Source: Actinomadura opuntiae
GTDB lineage: Bacteria; Actinomycetota; Actinomycetes; Streptosporangiales; Streptosporangiaceae
DNA length: 64,000 bases
Assembly (NCBI RefSeq): GCF_030283205.1
Contig: NZ_JASNWF010000002.1
Coordinates: 1 to 64,000, forward strand
Direction of reading: 5' to 3'
Positions within the stretch are counted from its first letter, which is position 1; each line of letters begins with the position of its first letter. The notes under the pieces were generated by a model. That model did no database searches. It had not been told where the DNA came from and worked only from the letters and a program-made list of their open reading frames with translations. Of this stretch, positions 16,601 to 24,959 are shown piece after piece. A program made the translations under genes and the position numbers.

Positions 16601-17278
16601 GTGTTCTACACGTTCATGACGCGAGTGGTGCGTCCGATCCTCTGGCTGCTTTTCCGCCCCCGGGTGGTCGGCGGCGAGAACGTGCCCGGCTACGGGCCGC
16701 TCATCGTGGCCAGCAACCACCTGTCGTTCATCGACAGCTTCATCATCCCGCTCGCCGTCCCGCGCCCCGTCACCTACATCGCCAAGGCCGACTACTTCAC
16801 CGGCGGCGGCCTCAAGCGCGGCTTCGTCCGCTGGTTCCTCACCAACCTCGGCCACGTCCCGGTCAAGCGCGGCGCCCGCCGCGCCGCGATGGGCGCCCTC
16901 GAGCAGGCCGCGGACGTGCTCGCCAACAGCGGCGCGTTCGCGATCTACCCCGAGGGCACCCGCTCGCCCGACGGCCGCCTCTACCGGGGCCGCACCGGCG
17001 TCGGCTGGCTCGTCCTGGCCTCCGGCGCCCGCGTCCTGCCCGTCGCGCTGGAGGGCACCGAGAAGATCCAGCCGATCGGCTCGTCCCGGCCCCGCGTCTT
17101 CGGCCCGCGGCCCACCGTCCGCATCGGCCCCCCGATGGACTTCTCCCACTACCGCGACCTCCCGCCCGCCAAGGCCCGCCGCGCGATCACCGACGAGATC
17201 GTCGAGACGATCCACAAGATGTCGGGCCAGGAGTACGCCGACACCTACAACGACCGAGCCAGCGAGCAAGGGGAATAG
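16601..17278 (+). CDS. 1-acylglycerol-3-phosphate O-acyltransferase (PlsC family)
   Basis: A 225-residue membrane-associated acyltransferase that would move an acyl group to lysophosphatidate or a related acceptor. The catalytic NHLSFID (H40, D45) and the substrate-binding IYPEGTRS (about 113-121) motifs are intact, with a further ALEGTEKIQP block. The C-terminal SGQEYADTYN is typical of the actinobacterial members. The GTG at 16601 was chosen because an AGGAGG at 16591-16596 precedes it and because homologous proteins begin at the hydrophobic FYTF segment. It converges with a lipoprotein gene 11 bases downstream. Confidence 0.9.
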   Translation: MFYTFMTRVVRPILWLLFRPRVVGGENVPGYGPLIVASNHLSFIDSFIIPLAVPRPVTYIAKADYFTGGGLKRGFVRWFLTNLGHVPVKRGARRAAMGALEQAADVLANSGAFAIYPEGTRSPDGRLYRGRTGVGWLVLASGARVLPVALEGTEKIQPIGSSRPRVFGPRPTVRIGPPMDFSHYRDLPPAKARRAITDEIVETIHKMSGQEYADTYNDRASEQGE

Positions 17279-17289
17279 CGCCGCGCGGG

Positions 17290-17853
17290 TCAGCCGCCGA
17301 GGCTGGGGGACTTCTCCTTGATGTCGGCGCCCGCCTGGCTCTTGGCGTCGGACTTCAGGCCGTCGACCGCCGAGCCGACCGAGCCGATCTCCGACGGGTC
17401 GAGCTGCCCGGACTTGAACTTGCCGGCCAGCGAGCCGAACATCGCCGAGACCTTCTCCGCCGGGACCTTCAGCGCCTTGCACAGCTTCGGGTCGGCGCCG
17501 ATGAGCTTGCGCGCCGCGTTCAGCCGGTTGGCGGCGAACAGCCCCGCCGCGGCGGCCTTCGCGAACGCCTTCGTCCGGCCGTTCGCGCCCTGCTTGAAGC
17601 TCCCCGCCTGGTACGGCTTCCAGATGTAGCGGTGGAAGGCGCCGAACGCCAGGCCGGCGTCGGCGACGAACCGCGTCTTGGCGAACTTCTTGGTCGTTTC
17701 GGTCGGGCAGGACGACGGCGACGCGGCCGGCGAGGACGCGGCGGCGCCCCGCCCCGCGGCGACGTTGTCGGCGCTCTTGCCGCCGCCGCCGCACCCGGAC
17801 GCGCCCGCCAGCGTCAACAGGAGGACCGGCAGCACCAATACTCTGCGGAACAT
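17290..17853 (-). CDS. Predicted lipoprotein of unknown function
   Basis: A 187-residue protein with a signal peptide of about 20 residues (FRRVLVLPVLLLTLAGASGC) ending in a cysteine followed by glycines, so probably a lipoprotein. A short Ser/Ala/Pro linker leads to a Lys/Ala-rich helical domain with two further cysteines (about residues 50 and 127) that may form a disulfide. No known family is recognised. The ATG at 17853 was preferred to the longer frame opening at 17901 because it sits directly before the hydrophobic stretch and follows a GGGGGAAG site. Confidence 0.75.
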   Translation of the reverse strand: MFRRVLVLPVLLLTLAGASGCGGGGKSADNVAAGRGAAASSPAASPSSCPTETTKKFAKTRFVADAGLAFGAFHRYIWKPYQAGSFKQGANGRTKAFAKAAAAGLFAANRLNAARKLIGADPKLCKALKVPAEKVSAMFGSLAGKFKSGQLDPSEIGSVGSAVDGLKSDAKSQAGADIKEKSPSLGG

Positions 17854-17978
17854 CGTTGTTCTTCCCCCGAACGTCCTGGTGCGCCCGCGTACCGGGCGCA
17901 CCCCGGAAGCCCTCTACCCGATCATTGCGGACAGTCACCGATTCGACACGTATTGCAATGGTCGAGCCGCCCCGCCGG

Positions 17979-19031
17979 TCAGCGGCGGCGAGCGGTGCGC
18001 AGGAGCAGCAGGCCCGACGCGAGGACGGCCGCGGCGGTCGCGCCGTGGACGCCGAACGCGGTCGCCTTGGAGCCGTGGTGGGCGAGGACCGTCAGCATGT
18101 CGCCGGCCGCGATCGTCGAGAACGCGCACATCACCAGGCCGAGCGCCTCGCGCTTCCCGCGGGCCAGCAGCGCGAGGACGGCGAGACCGGTGCCGAGGTC
18201 CCGGACGCCCTTGATGTTCAACCAGGCGGCGGCGTCGCCGGACGGCACGGACGGCAGCCCGAAGCCCTGCGCGGTGCCGGTCGGGTCGAGGATGTAGGAC
18301 AGCCCGACGTAGCCGATGCCGACGCCGGTGAGCAGCGCGATGCCGCTGCCGGTGCGGGACGTGCGGACGTCCTCGCGGAGCCGCCGCATCCGGGCGGCGT
18401 GGTGGCGTTCGCCGTAGAGCCGCCAGAACGCGCGGGCCGGAGCGGGCAGCCCGGAGAGGAACTCGGCGCGCTCGCCCGGCGTCGCGTCCTCGAGCACGAC
18501 GCCGAGAAGCGTGAGGATCTTCGTCTTCGGGGTGTGCTCGGCGAAGTGGTCGCCCTGGGCGTTCCACTCGTCCTCGGTGAGGTGGCGCTCGGCGAGCGGC
18601 AGCAGGTGCTCCTCCTCGTCGTCCAGGTGCTCGACCAGGACGGCGCGGTGCTCGGCGAGCGCGGCGACCAGGGCGTCGCGGCCGGCCGCGTCCGCCGACC
18701 GCGCCCAGGGACCGGCGAGGCCGCGCAGGCGGTCGATGGTCGCGGCGACCTTCTCGTGCTGGGCCTCCATCCGCAGCACGACGTCGGCGTCCAGGTCGAC
18801 CCGCGACAGCAGCAGCGGCCAGATCAGCTCGTCCTCGCCGTGGTGGTGGTTGTGCAGGCCGAGGAGGTAGTCGGAGAGGTGCGCGGCTAGCGCGCGGGCG
18901 CGGCGGCGGTCGCCGGGACGGGTCGCGCCGATCAGCTCGGCGAGCAGGCGCGACTCGCGGCGCATGCCGCGGTGGATGACGACCATGGAGTGGGTGAAGG
19001 ACGGGGCGGCGTGAACGGTGTCGGTGCTCAT
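17979..19031 (-). CDS. Hemerythrin-like protein fused to a DUF4267-type membrane domain
   Basis: A 350-residue two-part protein. Residues 10-165 are a hemerythrin HHE domain with the expected iron ligands (VIHRGMRRE, LHNHHHGEDELIWPLL, EAQHEKV, EHRAVLVEHLDDEEEHLLPL). Residues 235-345 carry about four hydrophobic helices containing LSYILDPTGTAQGFGLP, the pattern I associate with DUF4267 membrane proteins. The hemerythrin part probably binds O2, NO or senses redox state near the membrane. The fusion is unusual and is reported as a finding. It is divergent from the BTAD regulator, which may control it. Confidence 0.85.
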   Translation of the reverse strand: MSTDTVHAAPSFTHSMVVIHRGMRRESRLLAELIGATRPGDRRRARALAAHLSDYLLGLHNHHHGEDELIWPLLLSRVDLDADVVLRMEAQHEKVAATIDRLRGLAGPWARSADAAGRDALVAALAEHRAVLVEHLDDEEEHLLPLAERHLTEDEWNAQGDHFAEHTPKTKILTLLGVVLEDATPGERAEFLSGLPAPARAFWRLYGERHHAARMRRLREDVRTSRTGSGIALLTGVGIGYVGLSYILDPTGTAQGFGLPSVPSGDAAAWLNIKGVRDLGTGLAVLALLARGKREALGLVMCAFSTIAAGDMLTVLAHHGSKATAFGVHGATAAAVLASGLLLLRTARRR

Positions 19032-19054
19032 GCCGCCAACGCTGCCCGGGCCGT

Positions 19055-19101
19055 CTTGGAACCGGCTTGGAACGCGGCTTGGAGACCGGCTCGGAGGCCG
19101 G
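19055..19101 (+). promoter_or_regulatory. Four tandem 11/12-bp direct repeats in the hemerythrin/BTAD promoter region
   Basis: Four units start at 19055, 19066, 19078 and 19090, reading CTTGGAACCGG, CTTGGAACGCGG, CTTGGAGACCGG and CTCGGAGGCCGG. They lie just upstream of a TACGAT -10-like hexamer at 19106-19111, itself 9 bases before the BTAD start. Direct repeats at one-helical-turn spacing just before a -10 box are the known binding pattern of SARP/BTAD winged-helix regulators. Confidence 0.65.
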
Positions 19102-19120
19102 TGGCTACGATCTGTCTGGG

Positions 19121-22100
19121 ATGGTACGGATTCGGGTGCTCGGGGCCTTCGAGGCCGAGGTGGCGGGCGTGCGGGCGGCGCTCGGCGGGCCGCGGCAGCG
19201 GGCCGTGCTGGCGCTGCTGGTCGCCGCGCGCGGCGAGGTCGTGCCGGTCGACCGCATGATCGAGGACCTGTGGCGCGGCGAGCCCCCGGCGCAGGCCGTC
19301 ACGTCCCTGCAGGCCTACGTCTCCAACCTGCGCAGGCTGCTGGAGCCCGGGCGTCCGCCGCGCGCCCCGGCCCGGGTGCTGGTGTCCGCCGCGCCCGGCT
19401 ACGCGCTGCGCCTGCCCGAGGAGGCCGTGGACGCCTGGCGTTTCGCCGCGCTCGCCCGCGATCCCGAGCGGGCGGCGGAGGCCCTGGTCCTGTGGCGCGG
19501 CCCGGCGTTCGCCGAGTTCGCCGACGAGGACTGGGCGCGCGCCGAGATCGGCTACCTGAACGAGCTGCGCCTGGCTGCCCGGGAACGGCACGTCGCCGCC
19601 CTGCTGCGCGCGGGCGACGCCGCTGCCGCCGTGCCCGAGGCGGAACTCCTGACCCGCGACGAGCCGCTCCGCGAGGAGGGCTGGCGGCTGCTGGCGCTGG
19701 CGCTGTGGGGGTCGGGGCGCCAGGCCGACGCGCTCGCCGCGCTCCGCGAGGTCCGCGCGACGCTCGCCGGCGAGCTCGGCCTCGACCCGAGCCCCGCGCT
19801 GGCCGATCTGGAGACGGCGATCCTCCAGCAGCGCACCGATGCGTTCGACCTCCCGGCTCCCGCCCCCGTCCCGGTCCCTGCGCCCGCCCCTGGAGGGCCC
19901 GCCTTCCTGGGCCGCGACGAGGAGCTGGCCGCCCTCACCGGCCTCGCGGCCGAAGGCGGCGTGCGCGTCGCGCTCGTCACCGGTGAGGCCGGGCTCGGCA
20001 AGACCGCGCTGCTCACCCGGCTCGCCGACGTCCTGGAGCAGCAGGGCCGGCTCGTCGTGACCGGCCGCTGCCCGGAGAGCGAGAGCGCGCCCCCCGCATG
20101 GGCGTGGACGGAGGCCCTCACCGCGCTCGACCGGCACGTCCCGGCGCCCGCCGAGGCGGCGCCGCTGCTGCGCGACGCGTCCGCCGGCGACCCCGGCGAC
20201 ACCACCGCCGGCCGCTTCCGCCTCCACCGTGCCGTCTGGGCCTGGCTGAACGACGCGGCCCGGCGGCGCCCGCTCGCGGTCATGCTCGACGACCTGCACT
20301 GGGCCGACGCCGAGACCCTCGCCCTGCTGGCCGCCCTGTCCGGCGACGCGCCGCTGCTCGTGGTCGCCGCGTTCCGCGCCGACGAGGCCGGCACGCGCCT
20401 CACCGAGACCCTCGCGGTGCTGGCCCGCCGGTCGCCGCTGCGGCTGCCGCTGAGCGGGCTGCCCGAGCCGGCGGTCGCCCGGCTCATCGCCGCCGAGTGC
20501 GGCGACGGCGTGGACGCGGCGACGGTCTCCGCGCTCGCCGAGCGCACCGGCGGCAACCCCTTCTACGTGCGCGAGAGCGCCCGGCTGCTCAGCGGCGAGG
20601 GCGCGCTCGTGGCGACCTCGCAGGTCCCCGAGGGGGTGCGGGACGTGCTGCGCCGCCGGCTCGCCCGCCTGCCCGAGCCCGCCGTCGCGGTCCTGCGGCT
20701 GGCCGCGCTCGCCGGCCGCGAGGCCGACATGGACGCGCTCGTCCTGGCCGCCGACGCCGGCGAGGACGCGGTGCTGGACGCGCTCGACGCCGGGCTCGTC
20801 GCGGGCCTGCTCACCGAACGGGACCCGGGCCGGGTCCGGTTCGCGCACGCGCTCGTCCGGGAGACGATGGTCGCCGACCTCAGCGCGCTGCGCCGCACCC
20901 GCATGCACGCCCGGCTCGGCGCCGCCCTGGAGCGGCTGGCCCCCGACGACGCGCCGGCGCTGGCGTACCACTTCCACCGCGCCGCGTCCGCCGCGACCGC
21001 GGCCAAGGCCGTCGAGTACGCCGTCCGGGCCGCCGACCTCGCCGAACGCCGGTACGCGCACGAGACGGCCGTCGAGCTGCTCACCCAGGCGCTGGAGTCG
21101 TTCGAGCGCCTGCCGGGCCGGGACGCCGCGGACCGCGTCGACCTGCTGGGCCGGCTGCTGCGCGCCCAGGCCCGCGCGGGCGCCGTCCAGGACGCCCGCG
21201 CCACCCGCCGGCGCGCCGTCGACCTCGCCGAGGAGGCCGGACGCGACGACCTGCTCCTGGCGGCGTTCACCGCGTGGACGGAACCGGCCCCGTGGCAGCT
21301 GCGCCCGTACGGGGTCGTCGACGGGCACCTGGTCGGCCTGCTGTCCCGGCTCCTGGAGCGCGACGGCCTCGCACCGGACGTGCGGTGCCGCCTCCTGGAC
21401 GCCTACGCCGCCGAGCTGACCGGCACCGGCGACGCGCGGGGACGGGCCGCCGCCGAGGAGGCCGTCGAGATCGCGCGGAGCCTGGGCGACCCGAAGCTGC
21501 GCGTGCTGACGCTGTTCACGCTCGCCCGCGAGCACGACGACCGCAAGACAGACCGCCTGGCGGCGCATGCCCGCGAGCTCCGCGCCCTCGGCACCGAGCA
21601 CGACATGCCCGCGGCGCTGTGGTCGGGCACGTTCAACCTCGCCGCAGCGGCCGTGTGGGAGGAGCGCCCGGCCGAGGTGCGCGCCCGCATCGCCGAGGCG
21701 GCGGACCTGGCCCGCCGCTACCGGATGCCCGAGGCGGGCGTCGTCTGCGAGGTCGCCGAGGCCGCGCTCGCCCTCACCGAAGCCCGGCCGGACGACGCCG
21801 AGCGCCACTACGCCGCCGCGACCCGGGCCATGGCGGACCAGGGGTCGCTGCACACCACGGGGTTCGCGCTGATCGCGCGCGCGGCGCTGGCGGTGTCGCG
21901 CGGCACGCTGGCCGGGTTCGCCGACGAGGCCGGGACGCTCGCGCCCGAGATGACGCCGCTGGCCGCCGACGTCCTCGCCGCCGCGCACGCCGCCGCCGGC
22001 CGGTTCGACGAGGCGCGCCGCCTCCACGCGTCCGCGCCGCCGATCCAGCCGGACTACTTCTTCACGATGTTCTGCACGTTCCGCGCCATGACCGTGGTCG

Positions 22101-22324
22101 CGCTGGGCGACGAGCGGGGCGCGGCCGAGCTGTACGAGGCGCTGCTGCCGTACCGGGACGGCCCGCCGGCCGGGCTGGAGAGCCTGGCGGTCGCCCTGCC
22201 GCCGCCCGCCCGCACCCTGGGACGGCTCGCCCGCCTCGTCGGCGCGGACCCGTCACCGCACGAGCGGCGCGCCGCGGAGCTCGCGGCCCTGTGGAATGCC
22301 CCGCATTGGGCGCCCGCGGGCTGA
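19121..22324 (+). CDS. Large BTAD/AAA-ATPase transcriptional regulator (SARP-LAL type)
   Basis: A 1067-residue regulator. Residues 1-90 are an OmpR-type winged helix (IRVLGAFEAEV, PRQRAVLALLVAARGEVVPVD, SLQAYVSNLRRLL). Residues 95-240 are the bacterial transcriptional activator domain. A Pro/Ala linker leads to an AAA ATPase with Walker A GEAGLGKT (about 287-294) and Walker B LAVMLDDLHWAD (about 385-396). A long TPR-like C-terminal half follows. Relatives control secondary metabolism or stress genes. The ATG at 19121 was chosen over the open frame from 19067 because the latter overlaps the tandem repeats and a -10-like box; the transcript would be nearly leaderless. Confidence 0.88.
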   Translation: MVRIRVLGAFEAEVAGVRAALGGPRQRAVLALLVAARGEVVPVDRMIEDLWRGEPPAQAVTSLQAYVSNLRRLLEPGRPPRAPARVLVSAAPGYALRLPEEAVDAWRFAALARDPERAAEALVLWRGPAFAEFADEDWARAEIGYLNELRLAARERHVAALLRAGDAAAAVPEAELLTRDEPLREEGWRLLALALWGSGRQADALAALREVRATLAGELGLDPSPALADLETAILQQRTDAFDLPAPAPVPVPAPAPGGPAFLGRDEELAALTGLAAEGGVRVALVTGEAGLGKTALLTRLADVLEQQGRLVVTGRCPESESAPPAWAWTEALTALDRHVPAPAEAAPLLRDASAGDPGDTTAGRFRLHRAVWAWLNDAARRRPLAVMLDDLHWADAETLALLAALSGDAPLLVVAAFRADEAGTRLTETLAVLARRSPLRLPLSGLPEPAVARLIAAECGDGVDAATVSALAERTGGNPFYVRESARLLSGEGALVATSQVPEGVRDVLRRRLARLPEPAVAVLRLAALAGREADMDALVLAADAGEDAVLDALDAGLVAGLLTERDPGRVRFAHALVRETMVADLSALRRTRMHARLGAALERLAPDDAPALAYHFHRAASAATAAKAVEYAVRAADLAERRYAHETAVELLTQALESFERLPGRDAADRVDLLGRLLRAQARAGAVQDARATRRRAVDLAEEAGRDDLLLAAFTAWTEPAPWQLRPYGVVDGHLVGLLSRLLERDGLAPDVRCRLLDAYAAELTGTGDARGRAAAEEAVEIARSLGDPKLRVLTLFTLAREHDDRKTDRLAAHARELRALGTEHDMPAALWSGTFNLAAAAVWEERPAEVRARIAEAADLARRYRMPEAGVVCEVAEAALALTEARPDDAERHYAAATRAMADQGSLHTTGFALIARAALAVSRGTLAGFADEAGTLAPEMTPLAADVLAAAHAAAGRFDEARRLHASAPPIQPDYFFTMFCTFRAMTVVALGDERGAAELYEALLPYRDGPPAGLESLAVALPPPARTLGRLARLVGADPSPHERRAAELAALWNAPHWAPAG

Positions 22325-22408
22325 TTCCCGCCCGGATGGGGTGCTCCTACCGCCCGCACAGCGTGTCGTCCGGGTCGCGGGGCGCGCGTTCCGCCTAGGG
22401 TCGCGGGC

Positions 22409-23110
22409 ATGGCGAACAGGCTCCTTCCGATCGCGGTGCTGGCGGCGGCGGTCGCGGCGGCGTCCGCCTGCGGTGGCGGCGGCGGACGCGCCGGCCGGGT
22501 CCACGGCACCGCCCGCGCCGCGCCGGCCGGCACGGGCTACACCTCCGACCAGCTCGGCCAGGCGCTGCTCCAGCAGGTCACCGGCTACCGGCGCGGCGAG
22601 CCCGACTCCGGCGAGTACGGCTCGCTGAAGGCGCTCCGCAACGCCGCCCAGGTGCGGCAGGAGGCGAAGCTCGACAAGCCCACCTGCGCGGACGCCCAGT
22701 CCGGCGGCGGGAAGGTCGCGGCGGACGTGCCCGCCGCGCTCGTCACGTTCGCCAAGAGCGACGGCCAGACGGCGACGGAGACGCTGATGGGCGTCGCGGA
22801 CGCCGACGCCGAGCAGCAGGTCGAGACGCGCGTCCCCGCCGGCTGCCTGACGTTCCGCACCCGCCTCGGCGGCCAGTGGGCCGAGCACCGGGTCACCGAG
22901 GCCCGGCGCGGCGGCATCGGCGACGGCTCCCGGACGGTCGGCGTCACCACCACCAGCGGCGACCAGCGCATCAACACCTGGTACGTGGTGTTCCAGGGCC
23001 GCCACTACCTCGGCACCGTGACCGTCTTCGGACCGAACGCCACCCGCGCCGAGGCCGAGGGCCTCGCCCGCGCCTCGGTGGCGCAGGCCCGCGGGATCCT
23101 CGACGGGTAG
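22409..23110 (+). CDS. Predicted lipoprotein, unknown function
   Basis: A 233-residue exported protein. The N-terminus (ANRLLPIAVLAAAVAAASAC) is a lipoprotein-like signal with the cysteine at about 21, followed by a glycine run. The mature part alternates beta strands and helices and has two cysteines (about 92 and 149) that could pair. The C-terminal half (WYVVFQGRHYLGTVTVFG) resembles small extracellular sensor or binding domains of actinobacteria, but I cannot name a family. It follows the BTAD gene by 84 bases and precedes the NfeD-like gene; functional links are unknown. Confidence 0.75.
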   Translation: MANRLLPIAVLAAAVAAASACGGGGGRAGRVHGTARAAPAGTGYTSDQLGQALLQQVTGYRRGEPDSGEYGSLKALRNAAQVRQEAKLDKPTCADAQSGGGKVAADVPAALVTFAKSDGQTATETLMGVADADAEQQVETRVPAGCLTFRTRLGGQWAEHRVTEARRGGIGDGSRTVGVTTTSGDQRINTWYVVFQGRHYLGTVTVFGPNATRAEAEGLARASVAQARGILDG

Positions 23111-23146
23111 CCCGGTTCCACCGCACCCCCGCGGACCTCTAGTGTC

Positions 23147-23392
23147 GTGATCGCGAGCGCAGCCGGATTCGAGTACGGGGTGGTGGCCTTGATCGGCAAG
23201 GAGGGCCGGGTGACCGGCAGGATCGGCCCGGGGCTGGTCGGCGAGGTCATGATCCCGATCCGCGGCGGCTCCGAGGCGTTCTACGCCCATCCGGTCGACC
23301 CGCGCGAGGAGATCCCGGTCGGGGCGATCATCGTCGTGGTCGAGTACCACCCGCCGCGGACGGTGTACGTGGCGCACGCGTTCGGTTCGTAG
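23147..23392 (+). CDS. Small NfeD-like OB-fold protein
   Basis: An 81-residue, beta-rich protein. GKEGRVTGRIGPGLVGEVMIPI followed by EIPVGAIIVVVEYHPPRTVYV matches the C-terminal OB-fold domain of NfeD proteins, which partner flotillin/SPFH proteins in the membrane. The usual NfeD transmembrane helices are missing, so this is an isolated soluble OB domain. The SPFH gene lies 109 bases downstream. No strong ribosome-binding site supports the GTG at 23147; a GTG at 23180 is an alternative. Confidence 0.75.
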   Translation: MIASAAGFEYGVVALIGKEGRVTGRIGPGLVGEVMIPIRGGSEAFYAHPVDPREEIPVGAIIVVVEYHPPRTVYVAHAFGS

Positions 23393-23501
23393 ATACTGCC
23401 CTTTAAGGGGGCGAACCGATTTCGGGTCCCCTGCGTCTACTGGGAAACGCGGACGTGACCCCCTTCCCGGGCCGGCCGCCCGCCGACAGTGAGGAGGCCG
23501 C

Positions 23502-24845
23502 ATGCCCATAGTCGCGGTGGCGATCGCGGTGGTCGCCGCCATCATCGTGCTGATCGTGCTGTTCAAGATGGTCTGGCGGGTCGCGGAGCCGAACGAGGCC
23601 CTGATCATCTCGGGTCTGGGCGCCCGGTCCAAGCCGATCGACGGGGTGGAGAGCCTCGGCTTCAAGATCATCACCGGCAAGGGCACCTCGGTGCTGCCGG
23701 GCTTCCAGACGGCGCGCCGGCTGCGGCTCGACAGCCGCGCCGCGAACCTCGAGGTGCACTGCGTGACCCAGCAGGGCATCCCGGTGAAGGTCCGCGGCGT
23801 CGTGATCTACAAGGTCGGCGACGACTTCGTGTCGATCGCCAACGCGGCCCGCCGCTTCCTGGAGCAGCAGAAGTCGATGGACGGCGCGATCCACGAGCTG
23901 TTCACCGGCCACCTGCGCTCGATCATCGGCAACCTGACCGTCGAGGACCTGATCCTCAACCGCGAGCGGCTCACCTCCGAGACCCGCGGCTCGGCCGCCG
24001 ACGAGATGAGCAAGCTCGGCCTGGTCGTGGACTCGCTGCAGATACAGGAGATCGACGACGAGACCGGCTACATCACCAACCTCGGCCGCCCGCATGCCGC
24101 CAAGGTCGCCTCGGAGGCGCGCATCGCCGAGGCCGAGCGCGACCAGGAGGCCACCCGCAAGGAGCAGGAGGCCATGCGGGAGAACGCCGCGGTGATCCGC
24201 GACACCGAGATCAAGAAGGCCGAGTACGAGGGCCAGGTGCAGCAGGCCGCCCAGCAGGCCCGGCAGGAGGTCATCCTCAAGGAGACCCGCAACGCCGAGC
24301 TGGAGGCCGAGCGGACCGAGAAGCGGCTGGAGAGCGAGGTCCGCAAGCCCGCCGACGCGCGCGCGTACGAGCAGGTCAAGCTGGCCGAGGCCGAGCGGGA
24401 GGAGCGCATCTCCTACGCGCAGGCCGCCGCGACCGAGGTGCAGCTGAAGGCGCAGCGGGAGGCCGAGGCCACCCGGCTGCTCGGTGAGGCGCACGCCGAC
24501 GCGACCCGCCGCAAGGGCCTGGCGGAGGCCGAGGCGATCAAGGCGCGCGCGGAGGCGCTGGCGCAGAACACCGACGCGGTCATCGCCCAGCAGCTCGCCG
24601 AGAAGTGGCCGGAGATCGTCCAGGCCGGCGCGGGCGTGTTCGGCAACGTCGACAACATGGTCGTGCTGAACGGCGCGGAGGGCATCGAGGACATGCTCGC
24701 CAAGGCGCTCACGCTCGGCGGCACCGGCCTCGGCGTGGCGCGCCAGCTGCTGGCCGGGATGAACGGGCAGAACGGGCAGAACGCGGTGAACGGGCACGGG
24801 CCGGTCCCGCCGGTTCCGGCGCCGTCGACCCCCGAGGAGAGCTGA
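23502..24845 (+). CDS. Flotillin-like SPFH/Band 7 membrane protein
   Basis: A 447-residue protein. One N-terminal membrane helix (residues 2-23) is followed by an SPFH domain (about 25-190; EPNEALIISGLGAR, GIPVKVRGVVIYKVGDD). A long Glu/Ala coiled coil (200-350) and a flotillin-type C-terminus (LAEKWPEIVQAGAGVFGNVDNMVVLNGAEGIEDM) come next, then a Gly/Asn/Pro tail. Flotillins oligomerise into membrane microdomains and act with NfeD proteins, consistent with the preceding gene. A GAGGAGG ribosome-binding site lies before the ATG and a strong terminator follows. Confidence 0.92.
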   Translation: MPIVAVAIAVVAAIIVLIVLFKMVWRVAEPNEALIISGLGARSKPIDGVESLGFKIITGKGTSVLPGFQTARRLRLDSRAANLEVHCVTQQGIPVKVRGVVIYKVGDDFVSIANAARRFLEQQKSMDGAIHELFTGHLRSIIGNLTVEDLILNRERLTSETRGSAADEMSKLGLVVDSLQIQEIDDETGYITNLGRPHAAKVASEARIAEAERDQEATRKEQEAMRENAAVIRDTEIKKAEYEGQVQQAAQQARQEVILKETRNAELEAERTEKRLESEVRKPADARAYEQVKLAEAEREERISYAQAAATEVQLKAQREAEATRLLGEAHADATRRKGLAEAEAIKARAEALAQNTDAVIAQQLAEKWPEIVQAGAGVFGNVDNMVVLNGAEGIEDMLAKALTLGGTGLGVARQLLAGMNGQNGQNAVNGHGPVPPVPAPSTPEES

Positions 24846-24858
24846 CCCGGAGACGACG

Positions 24859-24885
24859 AAGGCCCGGCCGCCGTGGCCGGGCCTT
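24859..24885 (+). terminator. Intrinsic terminator after the flotillin gene
   Basis: AAGGCCCGGCC (24859-24869) pairs perfectly with GGCCGGGCCTT (24875-24885) around a 5-base loop. It lies 13 bases after the flotillin stop. No long U tract follows, as is common for GC-rich actinobacterial terminators. Confidence 0.85.
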
Positions 24886-24959
24886 CCGCATGCCCGCAGG
24901 GCCCGCGGAGCCCGTTCGGGACGGGAGTTCCGGGGGCCGCTCCCCAATAGACTCCAGGC

